This document shows, piece by piece, positions 9,737 to 19,098 of a DNA stretch of 52,230 nucleotides; position 1 is the first letter of the stretch, and each line of letters opens with the position of its first letter. The stretch is taken from positions 192,681 through 244,910 of the forward strand of contig PS015016.1 of assembly GCA_048213135.1 (NCBI GenBank), read 5' to 3'. The position numbers and the translations under genes were made by a program. The notes beneath the pieces were generated by a model that did not search any database, was not told the origin of the DNA, and was given only the letters and a program-made list of their open reading frames with translations. This stretch comes from Reclinomonas americana ATCC 50394. Taxonomy: Eukaryota > Jakobida > Jakobea > Jakobida.

Positions 9737-9812
9737 CCAAGGTGCAAAGAAAGGCGAAGGAAGGACACGATCGGGCGGGACACCACTTTGTGGACGGTAT
9801 ATAATAGAAGGA
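9737..9812. promoter_or_regulatory. 76-bp shared divergent promoter region with TATA-like TATATAATA
   Basis: The LRR gene (start 9736, minus) and the PDCD2-family gene (start 9813, plus) leave only 76 bp between start codons. TATATAATA at about 9798 lies just 15 bp before the plus-strand ATG, too close for a standard TATA box unless the 5' UTR is minimal; it might instead serve the minus strand. Confidence 0.35.
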
Positions 9813-10915
9813 ATGGGAGAGAGGGAGGTGTGGCTGGCGACCGCCAGCAGTGACCCCGTGTCTACAGTGGACGAGTACACCTCCAAGGCCGGCGGTCGTC
9901 CGGTGCGTGCACGTCACACACTCACATAACATGCACACTCTCTTCATCATCCTCTCACTCTTCCTGCACACCAGGTGTGGCTGGTGCCGCCTTCTGCTGG
10001 AAGCGATGGAGAAGGTGTGCGCTGTCTGTCATGCGGAGGTGCACTGTGGCTGCTCGTGCAGGTGCACTATCCCATGTGCGGAGTGGAGGAGCTGATGATG
10101 TTGGTGTTTGGGTGTCCATCGGCTGCATGTTGCGGCAAGCCGGGCAGGTGCGTGCGAGTCGCCTGTCTCTCGAGCTCCTCGGCGGCGCACTCAAGTGTGT
10201 GTGTGTGTGGTCAGTGTGAGGGCGTTCCGATCGCAGAGGAGGCCTGCACCAGTGGCAGCGACGACGACAGCAGCTGCGGCGTCGCCTGTTGTCAAGTACA
10301 CGGCCACGTTTGCTGTCAGCGATGACTGGGGCGCAGATGATGACGACGACGAAGAGGAAGAGGAAAAAAAGAAGGCGGTGGAGGAGGAGGAGAAGGTTGT
10401 TGCACCGGTACCATCGCAGGCGTCGAGCAGCTCTGGTGCGATTGTTGAGGAGGGCGAAGAGGAGGTGGAGAAGCCGGAGGCCGTGGCCGAGGTCGAGGTG
10501 GAAGGGGAGGCCGAGGTGGATGTGGATGCTGACATTGAGGCGCTGCTGCAGCTGCGATTACAGCAGCTGACGGGCGATCAGCGAAGGAAACCGAGTTGCG
10601 ACGACGCCACTCGTTCATCTACACAATCGCGTCACTCACTTGGGGCATGTCGCAGAGCGATCGGCAGCGGCTCATGCACCATCGACCGACGTTGGAGAGG
10701 AAGGAGGGGGAGGGGGAGGTGAGGCATCTGGCAGCGGCAGCAGCAGTGGTGGTTCGGCTGCGTTCCCGGAGATGTACCTGGCTGTGTTTCGCGAACCCGA
10801 TGCCTCGGCCGAGCTGGCCGACGACGACGAGACCTCTCGACTCATGCACGAGTACGAGGCACACGCAGCAGAGCGCGAAAGCGAGGAAGCAGAGTCGGCA
10901 GCAGGCGGTGGCGGC
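9813..10915 (+). CDS. PDCD2/PDCD2L-family protein, 3' end lost in gap
   Basis: PDCD2-family proteins act as chaperones for ribosomal protein uS5 in 40S assembly. Exon 1 is 9813-9902 (MGEREVWLATASSD... SKAGGRP) and exon 2 starts at 9975 (VWLVPPSAG). The zinc-binding part shows RCLSCGG, LLVQVHYPM, LVFGCPSAACC and, after a splice, SVRAFRSQ, matching the family core C..CG..l.l..Q.Y.P...LyvF.C....c....vFR.Q. An Ala/Thr linker, an acidic Asp/Glu/Lys stretch and DIEALLQLRLQQL follow. An intron at 10595-10655 starts GTTGCGAC. The next exon has AFPEMYLAVFREPD, the start of the C-terminal PDCD2_C region. The final conserved Cys cluster is missing because of the N gap at 10916-10979. SKAGGRP and FRSQ resemble PDCD2L slightly more. 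Confidence 0.85.
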
Positions 10916-11056
10916 NNNNNNNNNNNNNNNNNNNNNNNNNNNNNNNNNNNNNNNNNNNNNNNNNNNNNNNNNNNNNNNNAATTGTACATCGAGACGACTG
11001 ATCGACAGACAGACGGACTCATCGCACTGTTTCTTTTCAGTGTCTTTGTTGCGCGC

Positions 11057-11451
11057 ATGCTGTCCATCACAGGCCTCTTCAAGCTCATCATCCTCTTCCT
11101 CAACGCCTTTGCCATCCTGTCAGAGACGTTCCTGGCGCAGAGTTACGCTCTCTCCCACACTCTCTCTCTCAGTGTGTCTCTCTCACACGAATCGCACACA
11201 GTCGGTCTGGCCGAGCCCAAAGGCCAAGGCGCACACGATGCCGCCTTTCTGCGCCAGATAGGCGGTGCCTCGCAAGACTCTGTGCGCATTCGCCTCATGA
11301 AGTTCCTGGAGAGCGTGCGCTTCCTCATGCGAAGTTACACTCAGTCTTCCTCTCATGCACACACACGCACACACTGACTGTTAATGTGCACACAGCACCA
11401 CTGATCTTCCTCAACACGCTCACCATGGCCGTGCTGATTGTGTTTGGATAG
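11057..11451 (+). CDS. YOS1: YOS1 / IER3IP1 family ER-Golgi protein
   Basis: Small two-helix membrane protein required for COPII-dependent ER-to-Golgi traffic. Exons are 11057-11141, 11202-11333 and 11396-11451. The product of about 90 residues has a hydrophobic N-terminus (LFKLIILFLNAFAILSE, compare the family's L.cvNaiAvLhE), then FLAQIGL, a variable loop, the conserved LMKFLESVRFLMRTPLIFLN and a C-terminal membrane segment ending VLIVFG, as in the family. Both introns start GTTAC, a relative of the GTTGCG class found in this window. Upstream, TTTTCAG at about 11040 may be the acceptor of a 5' UTR intron. Length and both membrane segments are normal. Confidence 0.9.
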
Positions 11452-11503
11452 CACATTGAGTAAACAACGTTTGAGTTGTCCTTCATGTTCGCGCTCTTTC
11501 CAC

Positions 11504-12178
11504 ATGGCGTCTTCGTCATCACCATTAGGCAATGGTGCTCAAGATGAGGAGGAGGAGGCACTGCGTGAGGAGTTTGAGCAGTTGCTGGAGGAGGCGAGCA
11601 GTGAGGATCGTGTGGCGCGACAGCAACGACTGGCGCAGTTGGTGTTCACACGTGGAGTGCCACGCGAGACAGAGGTGTGCGCACATATGTGAGCACGCGC
11701 GCGCGTGTGTGTGTGTGTCTCACACATGTGAACAAAGGAGGAGGTCATGCGCTTGCAGACGCACATGGAGCCTGGATTGCGCGCGCGACTGTGGAAGGCG
11801 TTTCTTGCAGTGCCACCATATGAGGCTGAAGAGTTGAGCAAGAGAGAGAGGCACACACGCACATGCCACGTGCGCGCGTATTCATGCTTTGTCCACACAT
11901 GGTGCAGGTACTTGAGGTATGTGCATTGCGATGATGAGCTGGAGGCGTGGAAGGAGGCGGCGATCATTGAGGACGATGCACCGCGCACGTTGAAGAAGAA
12001 CTTTGAATTCTCCGCGCGTGCTCCTCAAGACATTCTGCGGCGTGTCTTGTACTGCATCCTGCGTGCGATTCGTTGAGTTGTCTCTTGACTCATTCTTTCT
12101 TAAAGCTTCTCTCCTGCGACTGACTGAGTGGGCTCTCTCGCAGCAACGCAAAAGTACATTCAGGGCATGAATGTGACG
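11504..12178 (+). CDS. TBC-domain RabGAP-like protein (BUB2-like), truncated by gap
   Basis: Exon 1 from ATG 11504 encodes a Glu-rich N-terminus (DEEEEALREEFEQLLEEASS) and RGVPRETE. The next exon gives EEVMRLQTHMEPGLRARLWKAF, the start of a TBC domain (G.R...W). Later exons give RYVHCDDEL, DDAPRTLKKNFEF, DILRRVLYCIL and finally QKYIQGMNV, the TBC motif YxQGMN, at the edge of the N gap 12179-12198. A TBC domain with YxQGMNV directly after RVL is closest to BUB2/Cdc16-type GAPs of the mitotic exit and septation pathways. The catalytic Arg and Gln fingers cannot both be checked because the rest is missing. Confidence 0.7.
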
Positions 12179-12198
12179 NNNNNNNNNNNNNNNNNNNN

Positions 12199-12489
12199 GT
12201 GAGGCATTCATGCAGAGCACCAAGTTGCGCAGACGCCGTGGCATGCATCGATGATTGCTTCCCCCACTCATGCTGCGACAGGTCGGTGATCGCCAAGTCG
12301 CTGGTCGAGGATCGGCATTTTGAGGCACGCCCGCTGCAACGCGAGGCGCTGGCCGCCGCCGAGTGGACCGCCGAACACCACCCTGACCTGTACGACGACT
12401 GCGTGCAGCACTGCCTAGACGTGAACGTGTGCGAGCGGTTATTCAACACCCACGGTCGCTTCCACCGCATGGCACACGAACGTCGATAA
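12199..12489 (+). CDS. Orphan C-terminal exon, family not recognised
   Basis: After the gap, an acceptor at about 12281 (GCGACAG) opens an exon reading SVIAKSLVEDRHFEARPLQR ... HPDLYDDCVQHCLDVNVCER and ending HGRFHRMAHERR at TAA 12487-12489. It does not match the C-terminal half of a TBC domain, so it may belong to a different gene whose 5' end is in the gap. Codon use and composition are like neighbouring exons, so I think it is genuinely coding. Confidence 0.45.
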   Translation: MRHSCRAPSCADAVACIDDCFPHSCCDRSVIAKSLVEDRHFEARPLQREALAAAEWTAEHHPDLYDDCVQHCLDVNVCERLFNTHGRFHRMAHERR

Positions 12490-12529
12490 AAAAAACATAA
12501 CCCGCCTCATGTGTTTTCGTGTTCTTTTT

Positions 12530-12934
12530 TTACAAGTGGCGCTTGCCGAGGGTCCTCACACGCGCGTCAAACGTGCGCGTAGTGATGGGCTTGGTGGGGC
12601 TGAAGAAGGGACTCATCATGACCTTCAGGAACAACTCGTAGACCTCCTTGAAGAAGGCCTTGACTCCGTCCTACCAGCAACAGCACAGTGAGACAACAAG
12701 GAGAGAGAGAGAGAGACAGGCACACACTGTAGGCGCAACTGGCGGCAGGTTATCGTGCAACAACATGAACTGCGCACACAGCACAAGTGGTGAGCGTGAG
12801 TCGACACACTGAGAGAGAATGAGACTGACCCGAACACCCGACGCCGTGATGAACGCCGACACAATGTAGTCATTGAAGCGGTCGACGCTGCCACTCTTCA
12901 GAAACCTGTGTTGTTGTTGTGTCAACATGCGTGA

Positions 12935-12967
<33 letters not shown>

Positions 12968-13268
12968 CGCAACATGGAGGTTGTCTTCCACTGCTCCTCA
13001 TCGACAAAGTCCAGTGCGGCGTGGATCACAAACTGGTTCAAGTGGCTCGAGTCCTCGCGCTATGCGAGGAAAGTCAGCACACAGAGAGACAGACAGAGAG
13101 AGAGAGAGAGAGCGCAACTCGTGATCCTCCTGTGAACTCGGCCTGTGTGTGTGACACGAGTGAGTGCATGTGTGTGTGTTTGAGTGTGTGTGCGTGGAGA
13201 ACCTCATAGATGGGCGTGTCCTTGTCGCCGACAATCACAAAGCATGAGTACTTCGAGGCCGATGACAT
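12530..13268 (-). CDS. TRAPPC2: TRAPP complex subunit 2 (sedlin)
   Basis: Longin-fold subunit of the TRAPP tethering complex, acting in ER-Golgi traffic. Five exons on the minus strand: 13268-13203 (MSSASKYSCFVIVGDKDTPI), 13053-12974 (SSHLNQFVIHAALDFVDE), 12905-12830 (LKSGSVDRFNDYIVSAFITA), 12769-12740 (FMLLHDNLPP) and 12670-12530 (DGVKAFFKEVYELFLKVMMS ... LGKRHL). All junctions are in frame and the product follows sedlin end to end, including HLNQF..HAALD.VD, the FN.Y.VSAF.TA block and the terminal FD..V..LGK.HL. Introns after exons 2 and 4 start GTTGCGC. The Asp that is mutated in human spondyloepiphyseal dysplasia lies in the conserved N-terminal block. Confidence 0.93.
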
Positions 13269-13574
13269 CGTTGCCTCACACAACAAGAAGAAGAGAGAGT
13301 GGAGTGATTGTCGATCGACCGATCGCGCGTGTTGATTGCGTTCGTGTGCGTGTGTGTGTGCAGCAACGTCACAACACACACACAGAGACAGACAGACAGA
13401 CAGAGAGAAGGTGTGTGCGCGTGCGTGTGTGTGCGTGTGTGTGGGATGAACGCCATCTCTCACTCTTTCTCACTCACTCACGCCCTCTCTCTCTCTCACT
13501 CACTCACACACGCACACTCTCTCTCACTCACACTCGCTAGAGAGCGCCTGCTGCCTGACGTCGCATCCACCACA

Positions 13575-13777
13575 ATGAAGGGCTCATCGACATCGTGTCA
13601 GTACTGCCCGAACGCACAGTTGATTGACGAGTTGCGTGCACACACTCACACACACTCTCACTCTCACACACACTCACTGACACTCGCTGTGTGAAAACCA
13701 ATCGCAGTCGATTACATTCAGTCATTGTGTGTGAACGATGTCGTCGAGTTGCGTGCGCGCGCTTTCCAGTGTGACCA

Positions 13778-13821
<44 letters not shown>

Positions 13822-15978
13822 CATGCTGATAGAGTGTGTGTGTGCAGGTTCTGGAGGAGCGACGAACGGACACGGGTGAGGTGACGATTGGACCGGAGGA
13901 AGATCAGCTCTTGTGTGTGGTTCTCGAGGACTTGGTGGAGCACACACCCAACTTGGACGTTGCGTGCGCTCATGCCTTTCTCTCTCTCTCTCTCTCGCTC
14001 TGTGTGCGCTGATTGTCGCTCGCAGTTGCCCAACGATCCGTTCGGCACGCAAGGGTACATTACGGCGTTCAGGCAGGTGCAAGTGGCGCACGACTATGCG
14101 CTGACGGCCACGGCACGGTGTGCATGCATGCGGCTGCTGCTTGTCGTGCGTTTGCTCGTGCTGATGTTTGTGTTTTGCGGTCGTGCGCAGAACAATGGCG
14201 CCGACGCTGGCGGAATTCGAGCGCAGCATGAGCGATGTGTTGTTTGGCGATCAGTCGACCGACAGTTGCGCGTGCTCTCTTCCCTTACTCATCGCTTTTG
14301 CGGCGATCTCACGCGGCGCCAGGTGTACCGGTGATTGCGGCCATTGCGCCGACGACGCTCAAGGGCCTGACGACGTCGTACTTTCTCTGCCACGATCTGT
14401 GCGACATGTTTGGGCTGGAGACGTATGTGGCGGAGCGCATGGTCACCACGCTGAAGACGACGGTGTTGTCGGGCAAGCTGCGTTTTGGGAAGAGTGTGGA
14501 GCCGACAGTGTGCGCCGCGTTGGTGGTGGCGCTGGAGGGCGTGGAGCCATCGCCGGAGGTGCCGACCTTGGCGCAGATTGCCGACATGTATGAGCAGCCG
14601 ATTCACGATGTGGTGCGCTACGTGGAACTGATCAAGTTGCGTGACGATGCGCGCGTGGAGTACGTTGCGCGTCTCTGCTGCTCACCACTGCGTGCACAGG
14701 CAATCGACAAGAGCATTGGCGGCTGCGGCGGCAATGGCTGCTGCCTCCTCGGCGGCCGCTGGCTCGTCGACCACCACCACCGCCTCGGCTGGCGCTCCGT
14801 CAGGGTCGTCGGCGTTGTCCGTGCACATGTCATCGTCGGTCATGTCGTCGTCGTCGGCGGTGAGCGCTGCTGCTGCTGCGGCCGCCGCCGCTACAGCAAG
14901 TTCCATGTCGTCTCCATCGTCAGGGTCGGCCAGCAATGCGGCGTCACGGACCCTGGTACAGGAGGTGCTGGAGACACTCGATCGGTACATGGATCAGTTC
15001 GACTTGTCGCCCACCACGCGAATGATTGCAAAACACGTGGGCGAACACTTTGCCATGGTGTCCAAGCGCATCTCCATTTCTATTTCGGCGGCCTCCATGT
15101 GAGTGTTTTGATGAGATTGTCGCTTGGGAGAGAGAAATGTGCTGACTCGTGCCCGTCCAGCTACGTGACCACGCTGCTGGAGTGTGAATACCGAACACAA
15201 GCGGAGCTGTCGCAGGCCATGAAGGTGTCGAAGGTGACGCTGCGCAAGGTGGCGCGCGAGATCTCCGACCGGCTAGCTTCGTTGTTGCCGAGAGATTACA
15301 AGCCGAAACAGTCGGTGGAGGAGGTGATTTCGTGGTTCCGACGCGAGACCTCGGGTGGTGACAAGAAGGCCGATGTGAGTGTTATTAGATTCTGTGCTTT
15401 TGCCGATTTTGCGTTGTTGACAATACGTGTTTCGGCAGCGTCCGTGGGTCAAACCGAGGAAGACAAGCAACGGGACGGCGAGTGGCGGAGCCAGTGCCAC
15501 CTCGTCGACTGCCACCAGCACTACGACCACGACGACGACAACCACCACCGCTGCCACGGCCATTGCCGCCGCAGGAGACGCCATGTCTGCAGCAGCAAAG
15601 AACGCACGTGGCTCAAACGGCACACCAACCATGACCACGGCCGCCGCAGGCTCACAATCACCACCAGCCGCGGTACGTGCACATGGAATCCCAAGAGAGA
15701 CACGCATTCATTCATGTTGTTGACTGGTAACGCAGACGGCGGCGTTCCGACCGCGGACCCAGCAAGTGGAGAACTGGACCTTGCTGCTGGCAAACCAAGC
15801 TGCAGCCGCTGCAGCCGCCGCCGCAGCAGCAGCAGCATCGTCATCACCATCGTCCTCTTCCAGCCTCATTGCCGGCATCAGACCACCACAATCAGCAGGT
15901 GATGCAGCACTACCACCACCACCTCCTCCTCCGCCTCCGCCGCCACCACCACCACCACCACCACCGGGGGCGGTATAA
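13575..15978 (+). CDS. TFIIB-like transcription factor with low-complexity insertion and tail
   Basis: General RNA polymerase initiation factor of the TFIIB/BRF type. Exon 1 (13575-13630) carries CQYC; exon 2 (13708-13747) completes the zinc ribbon with CERC, giving CxxC-x(17)-CxxC. Cyclin fold 1 follows from about 14332 (VPVIAAIAPTTLKGL ... VTTLKTTVLSGKLRFGKSVE) and continues with PTLAQIADMYEQ. A roughly 90-residue Ala/Ser/Thr spacer separates it from cyclin fold 2 (DQFDLSPTTRMIAKHVGEHF, SISISAASIYVTTLLECEYR, AMKVSKVTLRKVAREISDRL), which has the TFIIB S(I/V)AAA.IY and VTIRK hallmarks. The C-terminus has poly-Thr, poly-Ala and an 18-Pro run ending GAV. Four introns start GTTGCG. The zinc ribbon keeps four Cys but the usual Gly after the last CxxC is Arg. 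It could be a divergent TFIIB or a lineage-specific paralogue. Confidence 0.8.
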
Positions 15979-16020
15979 TGATGCCTTTAAAAAGAAGAGA
16001 ATGTACGTTCCGATCATTCG

Positions 16021-16332
16021 TCATTCATCAGTGGCCGGCAATGCATCGCGCAGTTGTCGTCGCTGCTCACTGGTCAACGATCGCGGCACTGTCAGTCGCG
16101 CATATCGCACACGCTCGCGCCCAATGTCGACCACCAACACGCGGTCGCCCGGCTGCAGCTCCATGTCGGCACCACTGCATTCACAATCAGAGACAGAATG
16201 AGAGAGACAGGTGAAAGATTGAGACACAAAAACACGCAACGCAGAGACAGAATCGGCGCCATGCACGCGAGCGTACAGTGCACTGGCGAGAGAGGAGAGC
16301 GCAGAGAGGAGCGTGGAGAGCCCGAAGACCAT
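16021..16332 (-). CDS. Small membrane-anchored protein, family unknown
   Basis: Two exons give about 81 residues. ATG 16332 opens MVFGLSTLLSALSSLASALY, a hydrophobic segment that could be a signal anchor. After an intron starting GTTGCGTG (in frame, GC+T), exon 2 reads GADMELQPGDRVLVVDIGRE and a short helix ending RDALPATDE at 16021. The GDRVLVVDIG stretch resembles a small beta-barrel, but I cannot name a family. A longer frame exists only with a GTG start. The gene ends 43 bp from the stop of the convergent TFIIB-like gene. Confidence 0.55.
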   Translation of the reverse strand: MVFGLSTLLSALSSLASALYARVHGADSVSALRVFVSQSFTCLSHSVSDCECSGADMELQPGDRVLVVDIGRERVRYARLTVPRSLTSEQRRQLRDALPATDE

Positions 16333-16423
16333 CGATAATGCGCGTAACAATCCACAGTCCACTGCAGTGAACGGATCATCGTGTTTCCTTATCGTTGCGT
16401 CTGTGTGAGCGAGTCTCCATTAA

Positions 16424-18454
16424 ATGGAGCTTGTGATTGGCGATGAGACGGGCCTGATCAAGAGTTGCGTTTGCTTTGTACCTGTTGCCTTGCCTAGTTG
16501 CTGACTTCGACTGTGTATGATAGACATTCGAGTGGGCCGCACCAATGTCGCGCTGCACAAGTGGGGTGTGCAGAACCGCGAGAACGGTGTCGTTGGACTG
16601 GTGTGGCGACCGGAGCACGAGTACCGGCAGGTTTGCGTGTGTTTTTTGGTCGGCATGTGCACATGCACATGTACATCTCCACTCACACACCGCAACAGAC
16701 GATTCACCTGTGCAACAATGGCACTGGCGCCGTGTACGATGTGAGCAATGGGAACGAGGTGGTGCAATTCGGAGGCGTGTTGCCGCATGCGATGGGCATG
16801 AGGGCCTTGTCGAGCGAGTTGCGTTTTTCTTGAAAGAAACATGCATCTCGTGGACATGCTTATTCATTCATTCCGGTGTTGCTCACAGCCACCCGTGTGT
16901 GTCTCTCTCCTCCCTGTAGTCGACTGGTGTGTGCTGATGCCGAGGGAAAGGTGCAAGTGGCGTCCTTTGCCGATTTGCTGGCATCATCGTCATCGTCGCA
17001 TGATGACGAGGATGAGCATGTGGCTGCCGATGAGGACGGACCACCACCTGTGTCGGTGCTGACGAACATGGAGTGCAATGGTCCCGTGTCGGCCTTTGAT
17101 TGCTGTGCAGCCACCGGCGAGGTGGTGCTGGGCGGACGGGAAAATCTCATCAAGGTTGGCGTGTTTTCTTGTCATGTTGCTGCCTTCTCAATCAAGCTCA
17201 CCTCATATCTCCTGCAGGTGTGGAATGTGGAAACGGAGCAATTGGTGTGGGCGGGCAAGAATGTCAGGCCCGACTTTCTCGACGTGCCGTTCAGAATATG
17301 GCCGCGCGGTGTGCGCTTCATGAACCACAACCCGCAGGTTTGTGTGCTCTCATATTTGTCTCCCTCGGCAAGCCACCGCGATGCTTACTCCTCTCTTTCT
17401 CTCCGTCTATCTCTCGCAGGTCATGTTTACGTGCACTGCGTACGCCCAGGTGCGCATGTGGGACCGTCGTGTGACGCGCTCACGGCGGCCAGTGGTGTCG
17501 GCCTTCCACGGAAAGACCATGTGCGACATTAGCGACCTGTGTTACCAGTGCTTGACCGTGAGCCCAGACGACACGCTGTTGGCGGTGGGCAATCGCGATG
17601 GTGGTGTGGCCGTGTTTGACGTGCGAAGATTAGGTATGTGTGTTTTGGGAGAAGAAACACACTTCATCGTTCTTTCCCTTCTTCTCTTGGTTCTCTTTCT
17701 CCCCCCTGCGAATGCACTAGCGCGCATTGCGGGCACGCCAACGTGGTGGCGTGCTCCGGCCCAAAGCAGGGAAAAGCAGAAGATGCAAGCAATGCCATTT
17801 CCGTACGATTTCTCCACGCGGATAGGGCTGATGATGTGTCGTACATTTTCTTTCCCCCCCCACCTTTCCCTTTCCTGCTCCCCTTCCATCCCTCTCTCTC
17901 TCTTGCTACCATTCCCGCTGCCGTGGCTCACACATTTTTTTTTTTTGCTGTCGTTTGTATGACCAGCTGCCCCGGTCCGTGCCTTTATCGGCGCCGGTGG
18001 CTCTGTGCGCAACATTGACTTTCACCCGACTCTGCCTGCCACGCTGGCCACGGTGTCGCTGGATCGCTTTGTGCGCGTTCACAGCATTGAGGAGAAGCGG
18101 CCGCTGTACAAGGTGTACATGAAGCAACGGCTCAACGCGGTGCTGTTCTCCAACGCGTTGCCCGAGGCGCCGCCGACCTCACAACAGGCCGCGTGGTCAG
18201 CTGCGGCTGCTGCTGCCAGTGCGGCGGCGGCGGCAGAAGATGAGCGAGGAGGATCGTCCAGCAAGGGCGACGACGACTTTGACGAGCGCTTCCGGGCAGC
18301 CACACAGCTGCCGCGCGACGCCGAGCTGCGACGCACAAGGAGAGCGTTGTCGTCGCGCAAGGCCATTGGTGGCAAGAGCGGTGGACGACACGCGGCGGCG
18401 GAGGAGGCTGAGCCACCAAAGAAGAAGCGGAGGAAGACAAGTCGTGAATTGTAA
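16424..18454 (+). CDS. WDR74: WDR74 / NSA1 ribosome-assembly WD40 protein
   Basis: Beta-propeller protein of 60S pre-ribosome maturation that works with the MTR4/NVL machinery. Exon 1 16424-16463 (MELVIGDETGLIKN) matches the family GTETG.LK start. Exons from 16524, 16699 and onward give NRENGVVGLVWRP, IHLCNNGTGAVYDVSNG, GKVQVASFADL, then the diagnostic block GGRENLIKVWNVE ... VWAGKNVRPDFLDVPFRIWP (human form GGKENALKIWDL ... AKNVRNDWLDL). Later blades read FTCTAYAQVRMWDRR, LLAVGNRDGGVAVFDVR, AGGSVRNIDFHPTLP and VSLDRFVRVHSIEEK. A basic tail KKKRRKTSREL looks like a nucleolar signal. Introns 1 and 3 start GTTGCGT. A polar Ala/Ser and acidic insertion near the end is extra relative to the human protein. 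Confidence 0.9.
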
Positions 18455-18529
18455 GCACAGATGTTTTGCATTCATCCATCGTCGGGGAGTAGATAGGGAC
18501 AAGAGAGAAGCAGCGACGGCTCCTGCCGC

Positions 18530-19021
18530 TCAATGTGACGGCGGCTGCACCGTGATGCCCTTCTTCTTCAGCTCCGCAATCGACCACTCAATGTCCTTCA
18601 CACAGAGAGGAGACATCAGCATGAAGGCACTGTGTGGACGCGACAACGGGAAAGCAGCTACCTTCTTCAGCAGATCATACTCCTTCGGGCACGACGGGAA
18701 GAAGAGGATGCGCAGCAGCACTCGCACTCCCGAGATAAGCACCCACGCGGCAAACACCGTCAGCGGCAACTGTGTGCGTAAAAAATGAGCACATGGAAAG
18801 AAAGCGAGGCAGTGTGGCCACCACTCACATAGGCCACTGCAGTGCTGAGGGCACCGGGCAGCGACGATGCCACTGGTCGCAGTGCGAGCCACGCCTGTGA
18901 TTGTGAAAGACAAGTGAGTGACAAGTGGCAGTGCATATTGTTTGCGTGGCAACCCCCCCACGCGTGAGCGCACCGCCAGCAGAATGAGAATGTTCAGTGC
19001 AACACGCTGGTATCGTTTCAT
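18530..19021 (-). CDS. DPM3: Dolichol-phosphate mannosyltransferase subunit 3
   Basis: DPM3 tethers the catalytic DPM1 to the ER membrane for dolichol-phosphate-mannose synthesis. ATG 19021 starts MKRYQRVALNILILLA, the first membrane segment. Following exons give AWLALRPVASSLPGALST and a second hydrophobic segment LPLTVFAAWVLISGVRVLLR. The conserved cytosolic end FPSCPKEYDLLKK is spliced to DIEWSIAELKKKGI, corresponding to the family's F.DC.eAa.eLq.qI.eAr.dL..kG. Stop at 18530-18532. The Cys in FPSCP sits where the family has the DC pair. The start lies 77 bp beyond the stop of the upstream kinase gene on the same strand. Confidence 0.82.
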   Translation of the reverse strand: MKRYQRVALNILILLAVRSRVGGLPRKQYALPLVTHLSFTITGVARTATSGIVAARCPQHCSGLCEWWPHCLAFFPCAHFLRTQLPLTVFAAWVLISGVRVLLRILFFPSCPKEYDLLKKVAAFPLSRPHSAFMLMSPLCVKDIEWSIAELKKKGITVQPPSH

Positions 19022-19098
19022 GTTGAGTGTGTGTGTGCGTGTGGATGAGTGCGTGTCGAATGATTGTGCGGAAAAAGGGGGGCAAAAATTCCCGCGCT

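Noticed and set aside
12282-12489. HD-domain (SAMHD1-like) phosphohydrolase tail
   Set aside because: LFNTHGRFHRMAHERR slightly recalls LFHTRxxLHRxxYxH, but the preceding region and the immediate stop do not fit the family.
14235-15902. Single 555-codon frame taken as one uninterrupted protein
   Set aside because: It passes through introns of the TFIIB-like gene; His/Asp/Arg-rich parts arise from out-of-frame reading of Ala/Thr codons. Only its 14332-14660 portion is real.
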